Source of the DNA: Actinomucor elegans
Taxonomy: Eukaryota > Mucoromycota > Mucoromycetes > Mucorales > Mucoraceae
DNA length: 64,000 nt
Assembly (NCBI GenBank): GCA_026027325.1
Contig: JAMSLZ010000011.1
Span: 248,001-312,000, forward strand
Direction of reading: 5' to 3'
In this document: one piece after another, positions 56,101-64,000 of the stretch
How the letters are laid out: every line of letters begins with the position of its first letter
Position numbering within the stretch: position 1 is the stretch's first letter
The notes under the pieces: generated by a model
The model's database searches: none
What the model was told of the DNA's origin: nothing
Seen by the model: the letters and a program-made list of their open reading frames with translations, nothing else
Program-made: the position numbers and the translations under genes

Positions 56101-57366
56101 CGTGTAGGCACTAACCATAAGCTAACCTCTGCATACCATCCACGTACTAATGCCAAAGCTGAGCGTTTTAACGGTGTGATCAAGCAAATGCTACGAAAAT
56201 ACACGAATGGTGCTCTACATCGTTGGGATGACTTTGTCAAGGCCGCTCTTTTTGCTTGTCGAGTACGAATCCATTCTACTACGGGATTCAGCCCGTTCTA
56301 CTTAACATATGGTCGAGAACCGCGCATTCCAGGTGATACTTTACAACCGTATATCGATGCTAATACGTTTAAAGACCCTCGAACAGTAGCCGATTTCACT
56401 GCAAGAGAATTTTCTCAACTTGGACAACATAGAGCAGCAGCTGAATTCAAGTTAAAAGCTATGGCGGAAAAAGACAAACAGAAATGGGATGCGACTGTCA
56501 AGAAGCTCAGTTTTGAAACAGGTGACATGGTAATGCTAACGCATGAAGGTCGTTTTGGACTTGAGCCAAGGTTCAAAGGGCCTTTTATTGTAGTAGAAGC
56601 TTTTCACGACTATGGTACATACAAGTTGCAAACATTAGCTGGTGAACCGCTAAAATCGCTGGTTCATGTTGATCGTCTCAAGCCTGCACTCGGTGACAAA
56701 CCTACTGAACCTTGGTATGATCCTGTTAAGGCACGTCGCGATTACAACAACATCATGAAAGACCTACCTACGACTACGCTTGGAGTTGCACATAGTAATA
56801 GCAATGCAGTCAAAACTAATGAGATGGAATTAGAACAAATTCAAGTACCCGAAGACTTTGTAGATCCCATTGCAAAGAATGTTACGAGTAATGAGGTGGA
56901 AATGGAACAAGACGCGTTAAAAAATAAAATGCAAGAACACAGTACTAACTCAGTTAGCCCTAGTATCGCAAGCCATCCATCTAACTCAGCATCTGGAGTT
57001 TCAAATATGTCAAGAAATGATCCAGTGAAATCCGTTTTATCCCAGCCAATTACATCTGACACTTACCTACCTGAAAAAGCTCAACAATCACCAAGTCAAC
57101 TAACAAGCAGCGATAACAGAGTCTTCGCCGATAGGCTTTCCGGACCGGATTCACCTAGTATTTCAAAAGTCAGCTCCATTAGTGTTCCGGGTCGAACACA
57201 AAGCTTGGAAGGGGGTAATGTCGAGCCCATAGACTCCACAATGGAAGAAGTACCAATAGAAGTCGAGCTGAGATTAAAGAAGGAAGCAAAACGAAAAAGG
57301 AAGTTCAAGCCCAATACCAATACAACTCGCAAGAAGACTAAGGTACACTTGACTTACCTTATATGA
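53149..57366 (+). CDS. Gypsy-C pol (protease, RT, RNase H, integrase)
   Basis: Open in the -1 frame relative to gag from the slippery site to TGA at 57364; no ATG is needed. Protease IDSGASENYV (nt ~53500), RT VYLDDILIYS (nt ~54550), RNase H EVDASDRGCG, integrase zinc domain YHEAYGHAGY...CPSCQVN, triad WHLDFLDLP, VTDRGANFTS and NAKAERFNG. GPY/F-like end (LVHVDRLKPALGD) then a long Ser/Glu-rich tail and basic C-terminus. No chromodomain. The protein looks intact, so this pol could be functional even though gag is not. Confidence 0.92.
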   Translation, partial: GFSINVVDDQEDQLREDNTIISNIPDNKNLIDFDPYSTVHLDKTIHPVLAPINCVQEVDQDARKTTFRPQDVVTEILPIVYPKSLPEDLLYLQELNAISTNLPLYSVTYKDKALQTLIDSGASENYVSSHIVKYLDQERFIPVQNRQVETAGGQISEIKYKVEMDINLNGFKDKVTAYVFDTKFDLILGRAWLKQTQPLPDWTTDTWYLKNGSIKLKPCRNKRQSVTPNLNYLISHKQADRYMKKGADSFLFYIKSKDNELDFHKNPKLQTTAYWDGLVKEFGDVFMDKLPGLPPDRGIHHAIDVGDAQPISRPPYKMSPIELDELQKQLKELLQLGLIRPSTSPWGAPVLFVRKKPDPGSNKPGALRMCIDYRILNKHTIKNSSSLPRIDECLERLSGARYFTSLDLRSGYHQIRIAPEDVEKTAFNTRYGQYSWLVLPMGLCNSPPVFQSLMNKVLADCIDKTALVYLDDILIYSKTMEEHKQHVRHVLKLLQKEKLVANLKKCEFGKKELTFVGFHISSAGIAPSPEKVKVLKEWPRMKNVQEVRQFVGFAQFYKRFIKNFASIAAPLTDLTRGTGIKKRPIVWTDECQRSFDTLKQLLSSSPVLQVVDMDKPFRIEVDASDRGCGAVLLQPGEDYNAQWHPICFESKKFSEAERKYPAQERELLGILHSLRTWRCFIDGCPKGYKVYSDHLPLQYFRTKDKPPSRLVRWISELELYSPEIIYKPGKENEIPDILSRMNFDSPSEQPASESMEPEYLYAAWNKLPPTLRSDWPLLLIPNNRTKVISTEVKSILDREEKNFNVTANRVWRKIIVDEANKQQIKNVPFVPFAERADTVAKYHEAYGHAGYKTMLKLLIPRAWWPSLRLDIKQWLSTCPSCQVNSRRTRAHQDEMHPLKVPTAFDRWHLDFLDLPTTIKNNRWLLVGVDYATNWPVARAVPVASKEAVADFIYEEIVMNFGVPSEIVTDRGANFTSELVKEYLKRVGTNHKLTSAYHPRTNAKAERFNGVIKQMLRKYTNGALHRWDDFVKAALFACRVRIHSTTGFSPFYLTYGREPRIPGDTLQPYIDANTFKDPRTVADFTAREFSQLGQHRAAAEFKLKAMAEKDKQKWDATVKKLSFETGDMVMLTHEGRFGLEPRFKGPFIVVEAFHDYGTYKLQTLAGEPLKSLVHVDRLKPALGDKPTEPWYDPVKARRDYNNIMKDLPTTTLGVAHSNSNAVKTNEMELEQIQVPEDFVDPIAKNVTSNEVEMEQDALKNKMQEHSTNSVSPSIASHPSNSASGVSNMSRNDPVKSVLSQPITSDTYLPEKAQQSPSQLTSSDNRVFADRLSGPDSPSISKVSSISVPGRTQSLEGGNVEPIDSTMEEVPIEVELRLKKEAKRKRKFKPNTNTTRKKTKVHLTYLI

Positions 57367-57390
57367 ACTCAAGCCCGCTGCCAAGATGGT

Positions 57391-57648
57391 TGTTAGAAAA
57401 TCATACTACTATAGAAATATTCCTTTATAAATATCCAAACCGCATATCCATATATAATTATCCATCCGTCTTAGAATAATATAAATACCATTATAATTTC
57501 ATTGAATAAAGCTTATCTTCAGTTTGTATCTTAAAAATACTTATATTGTATCTTTTATAATACTTCTTTAATATACTTCTTGATCACGTGTAGAATAGTC
57601 ACAGAGAACTGATTCTACAGACATCCATTACAAGATACAGAACTGACA
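57391..57648 (+). repeat. Gypsy-C 3' LTR
   Basis: 258 bp, TGTTAGAAAATC to CTGACA; a relative is at 21403-21660. No purine-rich tract is obvious just upstream. Confidence 0.88.
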
Positions 57649-58421
57649 AAATTGTAATGCCGTTTAGCGAATATAAGGGTTTTTGATCGGTTTGACCAAA
57701 TGTGTGCGATAACAAGAATAATATGAATGTGATCAGAGAATTATAACAGCCTATTAAGCCCAAGAACCAAAAGGCAAAGTTAATATTCTTGATCAAATCC
57801 ATAGTAATATCGGAATTTGTAACCTACGTTTGATTTCACGTAAAAGATCTTCCTTTCTCCAAGAATCAACCACTGAGTAGACTTTCTCCAAAAAATAAAA
57901 TAAGATAAAACTGATGATGATGTTTATTGAATAAACCTTTTGGGATATATATATGATTTAAAATTTAAGACAAAACTATGTTTCCAAAACAACATATTGA
58001 CCATAAGCTTGAGAATTTCGATCTTTAGAATTTGACCGACCGAGATTCCTCCAAAAAAATGTCCAGATATGTCAAGATAAATAAAAGAGTTAATAAATGA
58101 AAATATCTAACAAAAACTAAATGAACTAAGAAATAAAATAAAACAATATAAAATATAAAATAAAGAAACCAAAGTATTCAGAAAGAGTCGATATAAAGCA
58201 AGGTTGAAAGTATAACAGATGAGACCAAAGTAGTAAAAACAACTATTTCGAAATCAGTAGCCAATGATATCAGAGATATAGAAAGCTCGTCCGCAACCAA
58301 TAACCACTAGAAGAAATTTGTACCTCCGTTATCCAATAAAGTTACTAACTGGGATTGAAAAAAGAAGAAGCTATTTTCACCAGCCGATATCACTACTACA
58401 CCACGTTTCAAAATTGTATTG
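57649..58421. other. Non-coding interval between LTR and tRNA
   Basis: No gene seen. AAATTGTA occurs at its start (57649-57656) and again just before the tRNA (58411-58418), flanking 754 bp as a possible insertion of unknown type. Confidence 0.4.
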
Positions 58422-58503
58422 GCTGATTTGGCCGAGCGGTCTAAGGCGCTGCACTCAAGTTGCAGTCTCGCAAGAGGCGTGAGTTCGAATCTCACAGTCA
58501 GCA
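58422..58503 (+). tRNA. tRNA-Leu(CAA), third copy
   Basis: Same 82-nt sequence as the unit copies, followed by a T8 run. About 60 bp of the 3' flank is also homologous to the unit copies; the 5' flank is not, apart from a few bases. Confidence 0.96.
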
Positions 58504-58521
58504 ATTTTTTTTGTTCAGTTG

Positions 58522-58715
58522 TGTCAGGTACACACGGTCTTGGTGTGTAACCTTTTTAATTAGTATAAATATTGTCGTGAGCAGAGATGTATATTTTAGT
58601 GTAGATTTATATAAAAGTGTAATTAAGAGATAAAAGATAATCTTTATTCATTTAGCATTATGTTTGATATTTATTCTAATTAAAAGGTTACGCACAAATC
58701 TGTGTGTACCTGACA
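58522..58715. repeat. MITE-like inverted repeat beside tRNA
   Basis: 194 bp with ~40-bp inverted arms starting TGTCAGGTACACAC (58522-58563 and 58676-58715). No TSD seen. The left arm also occurs, diverged, after the tRNA in both tandem units (around 22250), where Tc1-C has replaced the right arm. Confidence 0.6.
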
Positions 58716-58791
58716 ATATTAATTGTATCTTAAAATAATATTGGTTTTTTCCAAACGGTTTGCGTGCTTATTCTTAAGATTTTTAAAAGTT

Positions 58792-59520
58792 TTATTTATA
58801 ACATAATTTACTAAAGCATTGGCTCAAGAGCCAAGCACCTATCAAAAATGAAACAGAATGCTTAATCCAGTTGTGACAGTCTTCCACAGTAACCTGTTTT
58901 GCTGACTCAATAATCCTAGCACTCAAATTATCTGTTGCTGTGAGACAGTCTCTCTTTACACCAGCTTTGACTTTCGACCAAAAAAGTTCAATTGGATTTA
59001 GAAAAGGTGAGTAAGGAGGCAAGTAAACAGCTTTATATCCGCGACTTTCAATGAGTTCTTGGACAGCAGCAACTTTGTGTATAGCAGCGTTATCTAAGAT
59101 AAGATAGCGACCAGACATTTTATGCTCATCAAGTGTATCCATAACATTACACTGATAAATTGCAAGAAGTGCTCGCTTCGTGTACCAATTCTTGCGTTTG
59201 CCTTCGAAACTTCAGCTGCTTCACCATCGCCTCTCTTTCTCTTCTTATTGGAAGCGCCTCCTTTCTTCTGGACAGCCTTTGGCTTGCGCAAAGTTAAGTC
59301 ATGACCCCTTTCTCGCATATTGCCCCAATTATAGTGATCGTAATTCCCCTGTTTGAAGGAAGTACGATTTTAGCTGGTAGTCCCCGCTTGGATCTACCGA
59401 AATTTCGTCTGATGTGCATATTAAATCCTGCTTCGTCAATAAAAACGCAGTTGCCAAACCAATTCATTTCCTTATCACCCATCCACTCCAATACTCTCTC
59501 TTCGTTGCTTTAAAGTATTC
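58792..59520 (-). pseudogene. IS630/Tc1-like DDE transposase remnant
   Basis: C-terminal catalytic part only, in several frames: CVFIDEAGFNMHIRRNFGRS near 59430, a charged spacer near 59260, then YLILDNAAIHK and YLPPYSPFLNPIELFWSKVK at 58792-59142. The DNAAIH and PPYSPFLNPIE motifs place it in the IS630-Tc1 superfamily but outside the Tc1 families elsewhere in the window. It lacks the HTH half and has frameshifts. Confidence 0.75.
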
Positions 59521-59571
59521 TCAGAATTCCTCGCAGCAACAATATTATCCAACTTCTTGAGGGTGAGGGAC

Positions 59572-60162
59572 TGTTATAGAATAGAGATTATTGTATGAAT
59601 AATAACTTATTCATTATCAATCTCATCTCTACGGAAGTACTCATGAGTTGATATGTTCAAGATTCATGTCTCAGATGGATATATGTATATCTAGAACATA
59701 GACCTATAACATAACATCTTCTTAAATCCTCTTCACCACACTTAGATAGACGATTAGTATAAATAGGCTTAGTTTAGACATAGTTATAGGATCTTCTGTT
59801 GTAAACATGACTTGTTCAGTGTCCGTCACCAATCAGGTCAATGTTCGACAATGCTTATACTCAGCTTGTGCTTTGACAGCTTTGTAACGTCAGTTAAGAG
59901 ATATATATGGAAATCAATGCTTAGTGCAACTAACCTTCATAAACTATCTATCACCGAACATAAAGTCGTACTAGAATGGATTACTATAAATCCTTGTTAA
60001 CTCCATGAGCGCAATCTTTGACTCTAACTCAATCGTCTATAATATCAAGTTAAATCCGAACTTCAATTTTGTATAAATAGCTCATCATTTTAATGCTTTA
60101 ATAAATCAATTCGTTTTATCAGTCTGGTTATTTTTACAGTCTTTATTATATTCGATATAACA
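59572..60162 (+). repeat. Putative solo LTR
   Basis: 591 bp, TGTTATAGAATA to GATATAACA, with TATAAATA near 60074 followed by AATAAA near 60102 on the plus strand. No TSD and no partner, so the call rests on end sequence and promoter/polyA grammar. Confidence 0.4.
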
Positions 60163-60412
60163 TCTTCATCTTTATATTTATCTTTGATAATAAAGCACAG
60201 TCTCAAAAAGTACATCTTTATTATTTTATTGTGCAAACACAACAATGCAACATGCAACAAGTGATAGTGTGGGGTTTTGCACTTTATGTTTACCTTGTAT
60301 GAAAAATAAATGAAAGGATAAACACGTATATAAACAATAATGATACTAGACTGAAAGATATATCAATTGAATATATATAGAACAAAAGTGTAATAAAAAT
60401 ATGTGTAAGCTT
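60163..60412. other. Non-coding spacer
   Basis: AT-rich; nothing recognised. Confidence 0.4.
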
Positions 60413-60467
60413 TGCGGTAAAATTAAAATATAAAAGCAGGTAGTAAGTCGATTATAACTTGGTTATA
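60413..60467 (-). repeat. Fragment of the 5709-6012 LTR family
   Basis: 55 bp matching the left end of the solo LTR (TGCGGTAAAATTAAAATATA), cut at its TA by Tc1-G. The rest of the LTR does not follow Tc1-G at 62132. Confidence 0.8.
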
Positions 60468-62129
60468 CTGTATGCGAAAAAAGGGTTTCAATGTTTTCCA
60501 ATTTTGAATATTTCATCATATAAGCAGCTTATAACTCTATAAAACAAACATGTTACTTAGAGAAAGTTGTAGAAGAAATGAAGGGCTTTCAGATGATATA
60601 TGCTTTGTTCTTAACAAACAAAAGTTTATTAGTACTTATATAAGTATAAAGTTAAAAAGTAAAAAATTAAGCTTGCTAAAAAGTACGGAAAAAAAATTAA
60701 TAATTTGTTTGTTGACCTTTACTTTTTATAACAGTTTCAATTCTACCAGGCATGCTATCAATCTATTTCAGGCAGTCCTCCTTAGTAAATTTTTATACCA
60801 CTCTATATTGATCCTCTTTTCTAGTTCTTCTACAGTATGAGGTTTAGTTGGGTACTGTCCCAAACGGTTTTTCAATTGGTGCCACATATGTTCAATTGGG
60901 TTCAAATCCGGGCTTTGCGGTGGCCAGTTATAAATTTGGTCCACATTGAACTTGTTTTTGGGAAACAACTTTTTAGCAATAGTTGATCTATGAGGAGTGG
61001 CCTTGTCTCGTTGAAAACAAACATGTTTTGAATCCAAGTCATAATAGTCTAAGGTATCTTTAAGTGATGACTGAAGTATTTCAACGTACAAAGATGAATT
61101 TATCGAGCCTTCAATGATTGTAGTACCATAACCAGGGCCTTTCGCTGTTATACAAGTCCAAAACATGACACTACCCCCTTCCTACTGAATTTGGAGATCT
61201 AAATAGTGAGGGCGAACAACATCATTTAGCTGAGACCAATAGTACTTAATACCGTCTGAAGCCCAAATGTTAACCTTTGTTTCGTCTGAAAATATCCACT
61301 TACGCCAGTCGTCCTTGGCTAACACCCTATGTTGTTTAGCCCACGCAAGTCGCTTTTTTCTATTGCTTTCGGAGATGAAATCAGACTCTTGCTTTCTTTT
61401 TGCTTTGAAGCCCATAGAATGAAGCATTAACTGAATGTTCCTGATTGTCATATTAATTCCAACTGAAATAAGATAAGCCTTTTTATCTTGTGGTGATTTG
61501 AATTGACCGGCTTTCATCTTATTTCGAATCTATTTCTTTGTTGTATTGCTTATTGAACATGGCCTTCCAGTGATAGCAGGCTTCGTAGTAGGAAAAAACT
61601 TTGCTTTATATCTACTAATAGTGGCTAGAGAAATATTTGGTAGTTGTTTCTGGATTCTTGAGTATGGAGTGTTTGTTGACAACAGTGACTTGAGAGTGTC
61701 TTGCTTATCTTTAGTAATAGAACGAATCATGATGTTAATTTTTTTATAAAAAAAAAAGTGATGAAAATATTCAATTTGGACAGGACGAGCCAGCTTCTTT
61801 TATTCTTTATTTTAATTTTCCTATTCATAAAGAACGTCCCATTGTTTTGGAACATGTTTTAAATTTCTTCGATAGCTCAATTTAAAATAATTTTATGCGA
61901 CGCTAAGTAATGACGAATTTTGAAAAATCAAAAAATCAAAATTTCTCAAATTCGCCTTAGCTCCGTAGTGTTAAATAGAGTTCGCAATAAAGGAAAACCT
62001 ATAGGAAAAAAGGCCAAAGTTTTAGCCCTCTATTGATACTAACATCAACCGCATAATTTTATTTCAGACAGCTGTGTAAAGAGAAAAAGGTTAATTTATA
62101 AAACATTGAAACCCTTTTTTCGCATACAG
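60468..62129 (-). mobile_element. Tc1-G, decayed Tc1/mariner
   Basis: 1662 bp, TA at 60466-60467 and 62130-62131. Ends CTGTATGCGAAAAAAGGGTT and complement, about 30 bp matching. Unlike Tc1-A, -A', -C and -D, I do not see a reversed inner motif. Confidence 0.88.
60692..61730 (-). pseudogene. Tc1-G DD37E transposase, several breaks
   Basis: Read 61730 to ~60692: HTH (RSITKDKQDTLKSLLS, NISLATISRYKAKFFP), IFSDETKVNIW, FQRDKATPHR and SPDLNPIEH, ending after a TAG and frame change with a MPGRIE...KSKGQ tail. 37 residues separate the second Asp from the Glu. Broken near 61520, 61175 and 60768. The second Asp motif is altered (DKATPH rather than DxDPKH). Confidence 0.85.
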
Positions 62130-62131
62130 TA

Positions 62132-62297
62132 TATATATATACTGTGTATTAATTTAAAAAGAAGACAACAACTAATAAAAAATATCATTATTCAAAACTA
62201 CATCGTTATACTCTTCTCTTATTGGATAATACTAATCTCAGCTCGTCACGTGCTCTAGTTTACTGACTGTCCGGTTTATTTAAATTATCGAAAGACA
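62132..62297 (+). repeat. Gypsy-E 5' LTR, right part
   Basis: Ends AAAGACA at about 62297, one base before a primer site TGGTAGCATCAG (from 62299), the same spacing as in Gypsy-B. TGGTAGC resembles the initiator-tRNA primer of yeast Ty elements. The left LTR boundary cannot be set. Confidence 0.5.
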
Positions 62298-62386
62298 TTG
62301 GTAGCATCAGCTGTCAAGAATACAAGGAAAAAGAAGAAAAGCTTCGAAAAGTTAAAGATTATCAAGGAATTAAAGGGAAACGCTAT

Positions 62387-63319
62387 ATGTCGAAGGAAAT
62401 CTCAGGAACAAGTATAGAATTGAAAGAACTAATGAAACTGCTCTCTGAAGCATTAACTGGCAGCAAAAGGAAAGAAATTAGAATCAAGGAACCTGATATC
62501 TACGATGGTGCCCGCGATGCCTCAATAATCGACAGTTGGACTAAATCAATTGAAAGATACGCCGAATTTCATGGTTTGGATGATAATCAGGCTGGCCTTC
62601 TTGCTATAACTCTACTTCGTGGACGAGCCGATGCATGGTATCGTTCTGTTGAATCAAGTGAAGAAAACGTTCCTGTTAGCTGGCTTTTTTTGAAACGAGA
62701 ACTGATCGGTTTTTTCAGACCCGATAACTCTGTCCGCATCGCACGCGACAAATTAGCTACTTTAGTTCAAACGGGCTCCCTCGCCGAATATATCAACGAT
62801 TTTCTTAATATCAAACTAGAAATTCCAAACATGACTGAAGAAGAAGCCGTTGATAAATTCACTCGCAGCCTCCGCAGTCATAATCTTCGAACATATATCC
62901 GCCAAAACGATCCCACATTACTAAAAAATGCCATTCATATCGCATTATCGTTTGACAGTGCCCGACAGGACACTTTTAGCGGTGTACTAAACACAATTAA
63001 CCGCCAACGTGAAGTAATCGCTGACGATCCCATGGATTTGGACACTATAGAATCCAGTGATCGTCGCAGTAATGCTGGATTTCGCGGAGGTTTCCGAAGT
63101 ACTGGTGGTTTCGATGGTCCTGGTGGTTCTGGTGGTTCTCGTGGTGGTCGCAATTATGGTGATTTTCGCGGCGGCGGTGGCGGCTCCAAATCAAAAATCA
63201 TTTGTCATTTCTGTGGCAAAGCAGGTCACATCCTTCGTCTATGCAAAAATAGACAAGCTGCAATCAAGAAACTAGTCGATGACCCCGCTCGCAAAAGACA
63301 GGGTTTTCACTTTACGTAA
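62387..63319 (+). CDS. Gypsy-E gag
   Basis: 310 residues from ATG 62387. Capsid-like half (PDIYDGARDASIIDSWTKSI, EEAVDKFTRSLRSHNLRTYI), an RGG-type Gly/Arg-rich linker (residues ~225-265), CCHC knuckle CHFCGKAGHILRLC, ending in TAA at 63317-63319. The stop lies inside the frameshift hairpin. Its relatedness to the Gypsy-C gag shows what that copy has lost. Confidence 0.9.
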   Translation: MSKEISGTSIELKELMKLLSEALTGSKRKEIRIKEPDIYDGARDASIIDSWTKSIERYAEFHGLDDNQAGLLAITLLRGRADAWYRSVESSEENVPVSWLFLKRELIGFFRPDNSVRIARDKLATLVQTGSLAEYINDFLNIKLEIPNMTEEEAVDKFTRSLRSHNLRTYIRQNDPTLLKNAIHIALSFDSARQDTFSGVLNTINRQREVIADDPMDLDTIESSDRRSNAGFRGGFRSTGGFDGPGGSGGSRGGRNYGDFRGGGGGSKSKIICHFCGKAGHILRLCKNRQAAIKKLVDDPARKRQGFHFT

Positions 63320-63345
63320 CTGAGGATCAGGAAGCTCAGTTACGT
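63301..63345 (+). promoter_or_regulatory. -1 frameshift signal, Gypsy-E gag/pol
   Basis: Heptamer GGGTTTT (63301-63307; phase G GGT TTT), 6-nt spacer, 11-bp perfect hairpin ACGTAACTGAG / CTCAGTTACGT, loop GATCAGGAAG. The gag stop TAA is within the left arm. Pol is open in the -1 frame across it. Confidence 0.87.
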
Positions 63346-64000
63346 TCCTCATCAAATCTTCCTGATGTGACTCTGATCGACTTAGATGATGATTCAATCC
63401 AGTCACGCAATATCCCTATTAATAATAAAAAAGCACCCACCAATTGTACTCATTACGCTTCCACGCCTTCACAATTAATTAATAATAATAATACCGAAAA
63501 GACTTTAACACTTAATACTGACGAAAACATAGAAGAAATGCTAGTAATGAACGACTCCAAACATTTGATGGAACTAAACTCTATCGCTACTCGTCTACCA
63601 TTATATAAAGAGGTGTATACCGAGATAATCATATCACTATTTTGATAGACTCCGGTGCTAGCGCAAACTATGTATCTCCTAAATTAGTACAATATACACC
63701 TTTGCGCGACATCATCATCACTCCCAAACGACAAGTTGAAACCGCTGATGGTGAACATACATCGATTAACAAAAAATTGATGATGGATATTTCACTGGGT
63801 AACTACACTACACGAATATCAGCCTATGTATTCCCTTCTAAATTCGATCTAATCCTCGGGCGAACTTGGTTACAACAATGCAAACCCATCCCAGACTGGT
63901 TTACAGACTCGTGGAAATTGCCGTTAGGAAACAATCGTTATACTACTATCCATCCTTGTAATCCCGATCAAACAGCCAAAGCAAGAACCGATTCTTTATT
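63301..64000 (+). pseudogene. Gypsy-E pol start, frameshifted, cut by window end
   Basis: The -1 frame reads GFSLYVTEDQEAQLR (aligned with Gypsy-C) to about 63622, where an extra GA shifts the frame and causes a stop at 63643-63645. The protease continues in the shifted frame (LIDSGASANYVSPKLVQ, FPSKFDLILGRTWLQQ) open to 64000. The GA duplication, not in a homopolymer, is more likely a true mutation. Confidence 0.85.

Larger units (their letters stand above)
52716..57648 (+). mobile_element. Gypsy-C: Ty3/gypsy, 5' end missing
   Basis: 3' part of gag, complete pol and 3' LTR. The 5' LTR and gag start lie beyond Tc1-A' and are not found. Sister family to Gypsy-E at 62132 onward. Confidence 0.9.

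Overview
This looks like nuclear DNA from a fungus. Most likely it is an early-diverging, AT-rich lineage such as Mucoromycota/Mucorales; that is an inference from the mixture of Tc1/mariner, Ty3/gypsy and Merlin elements, eukaryotic chromodomains and intronless type II tRNA-Leu genes, not from a marker gene. I recognise no host protein-coding gene in the 64 kb. Apart from three tRNA-Leu(CAA) copies, almost everything recognisable is a transposable element (TE), and many are nested inside one another.

Layout. 1-4180: a LINE with ORF1 and an endonuclease ORF2, broken by a Tc1/mariner (Tc1-A). 4181-6364: an LTR-like remnant and a solo LTR (5709-6012, TSD CTTAC). 6365-16684: Gypsy-A, a minus-strand chromodomain Ty3/gypsy with two identical 284-bp LTRs and TSD ATGGT. 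Its gag is split by a chromodomain-bearing PIF/Harbinger-like transposon that has LTR-like 223-bp direct terminal repeats (10965-13212), and its 5' LTR is split by a Merlin element (14417-16496). 14417-39937: two copies of a 12.76-kb unit in tandem, each starting with that Merlin. A third Merlin (39938-42018) closes the array.

The unit holds a Gypsy-A LTR fragment, a CACTA-ended transposon with a broken unknown gene, gypsy LTR remnants, tRNA-Leu, a Tc1/mariner (Tc1-C) carrying a second Merlin (Merlin-B) and a solo LTR, and the 5' ends of Tc1-F, Tc1-D and Gypsy-B. The middle Merlin has the left flank of Merlin 3 and the right flank of Merlin 1, the signature of unequal crossing-over between Merlin 1 and Merlin 3 (or of an assembler looping through the same repeat).

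39180-51375 is a Russian doll: Tc1-F contains Tc1-D, which contains Gypsy-B (39814-48738, identical LTRs), which contains Merlin 3 in its 5' LTR and a decayed Tc1-C in its integrase. 51378-57648: a left-truncated Tc1 (Tc1-A') followed by Gypsy-C. 57649-62131: tRNA-Leu, a MITE-like inverted repeat, an IS630/Tc1-like pseudogene, LTR fragments and a decayed Tc1-G. 62132-64000: the start of Gypsy-E, a relative of Gypsy-C, cut by the window end.

The observations most worth follow-up are: the Harbinger-like element with direct terminal repeats and a chromodomain; a -1 frameshift signal at the gag/pol junction of Gypsy-C and Gypsy-E (GGRTTTT, 6-nt spacer, 11-bp hairpin with three compensatory base-pair changes); the Merlin-mediated tandem duplication; two-ORF Merlin elements; and Tc1 termini with an inner binding-site-like motif in reverse orientation. 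Differences between the tandem units that I noticed are almost all homopolymer-length changes, so several frameshifts in this window may be sequencing errors.
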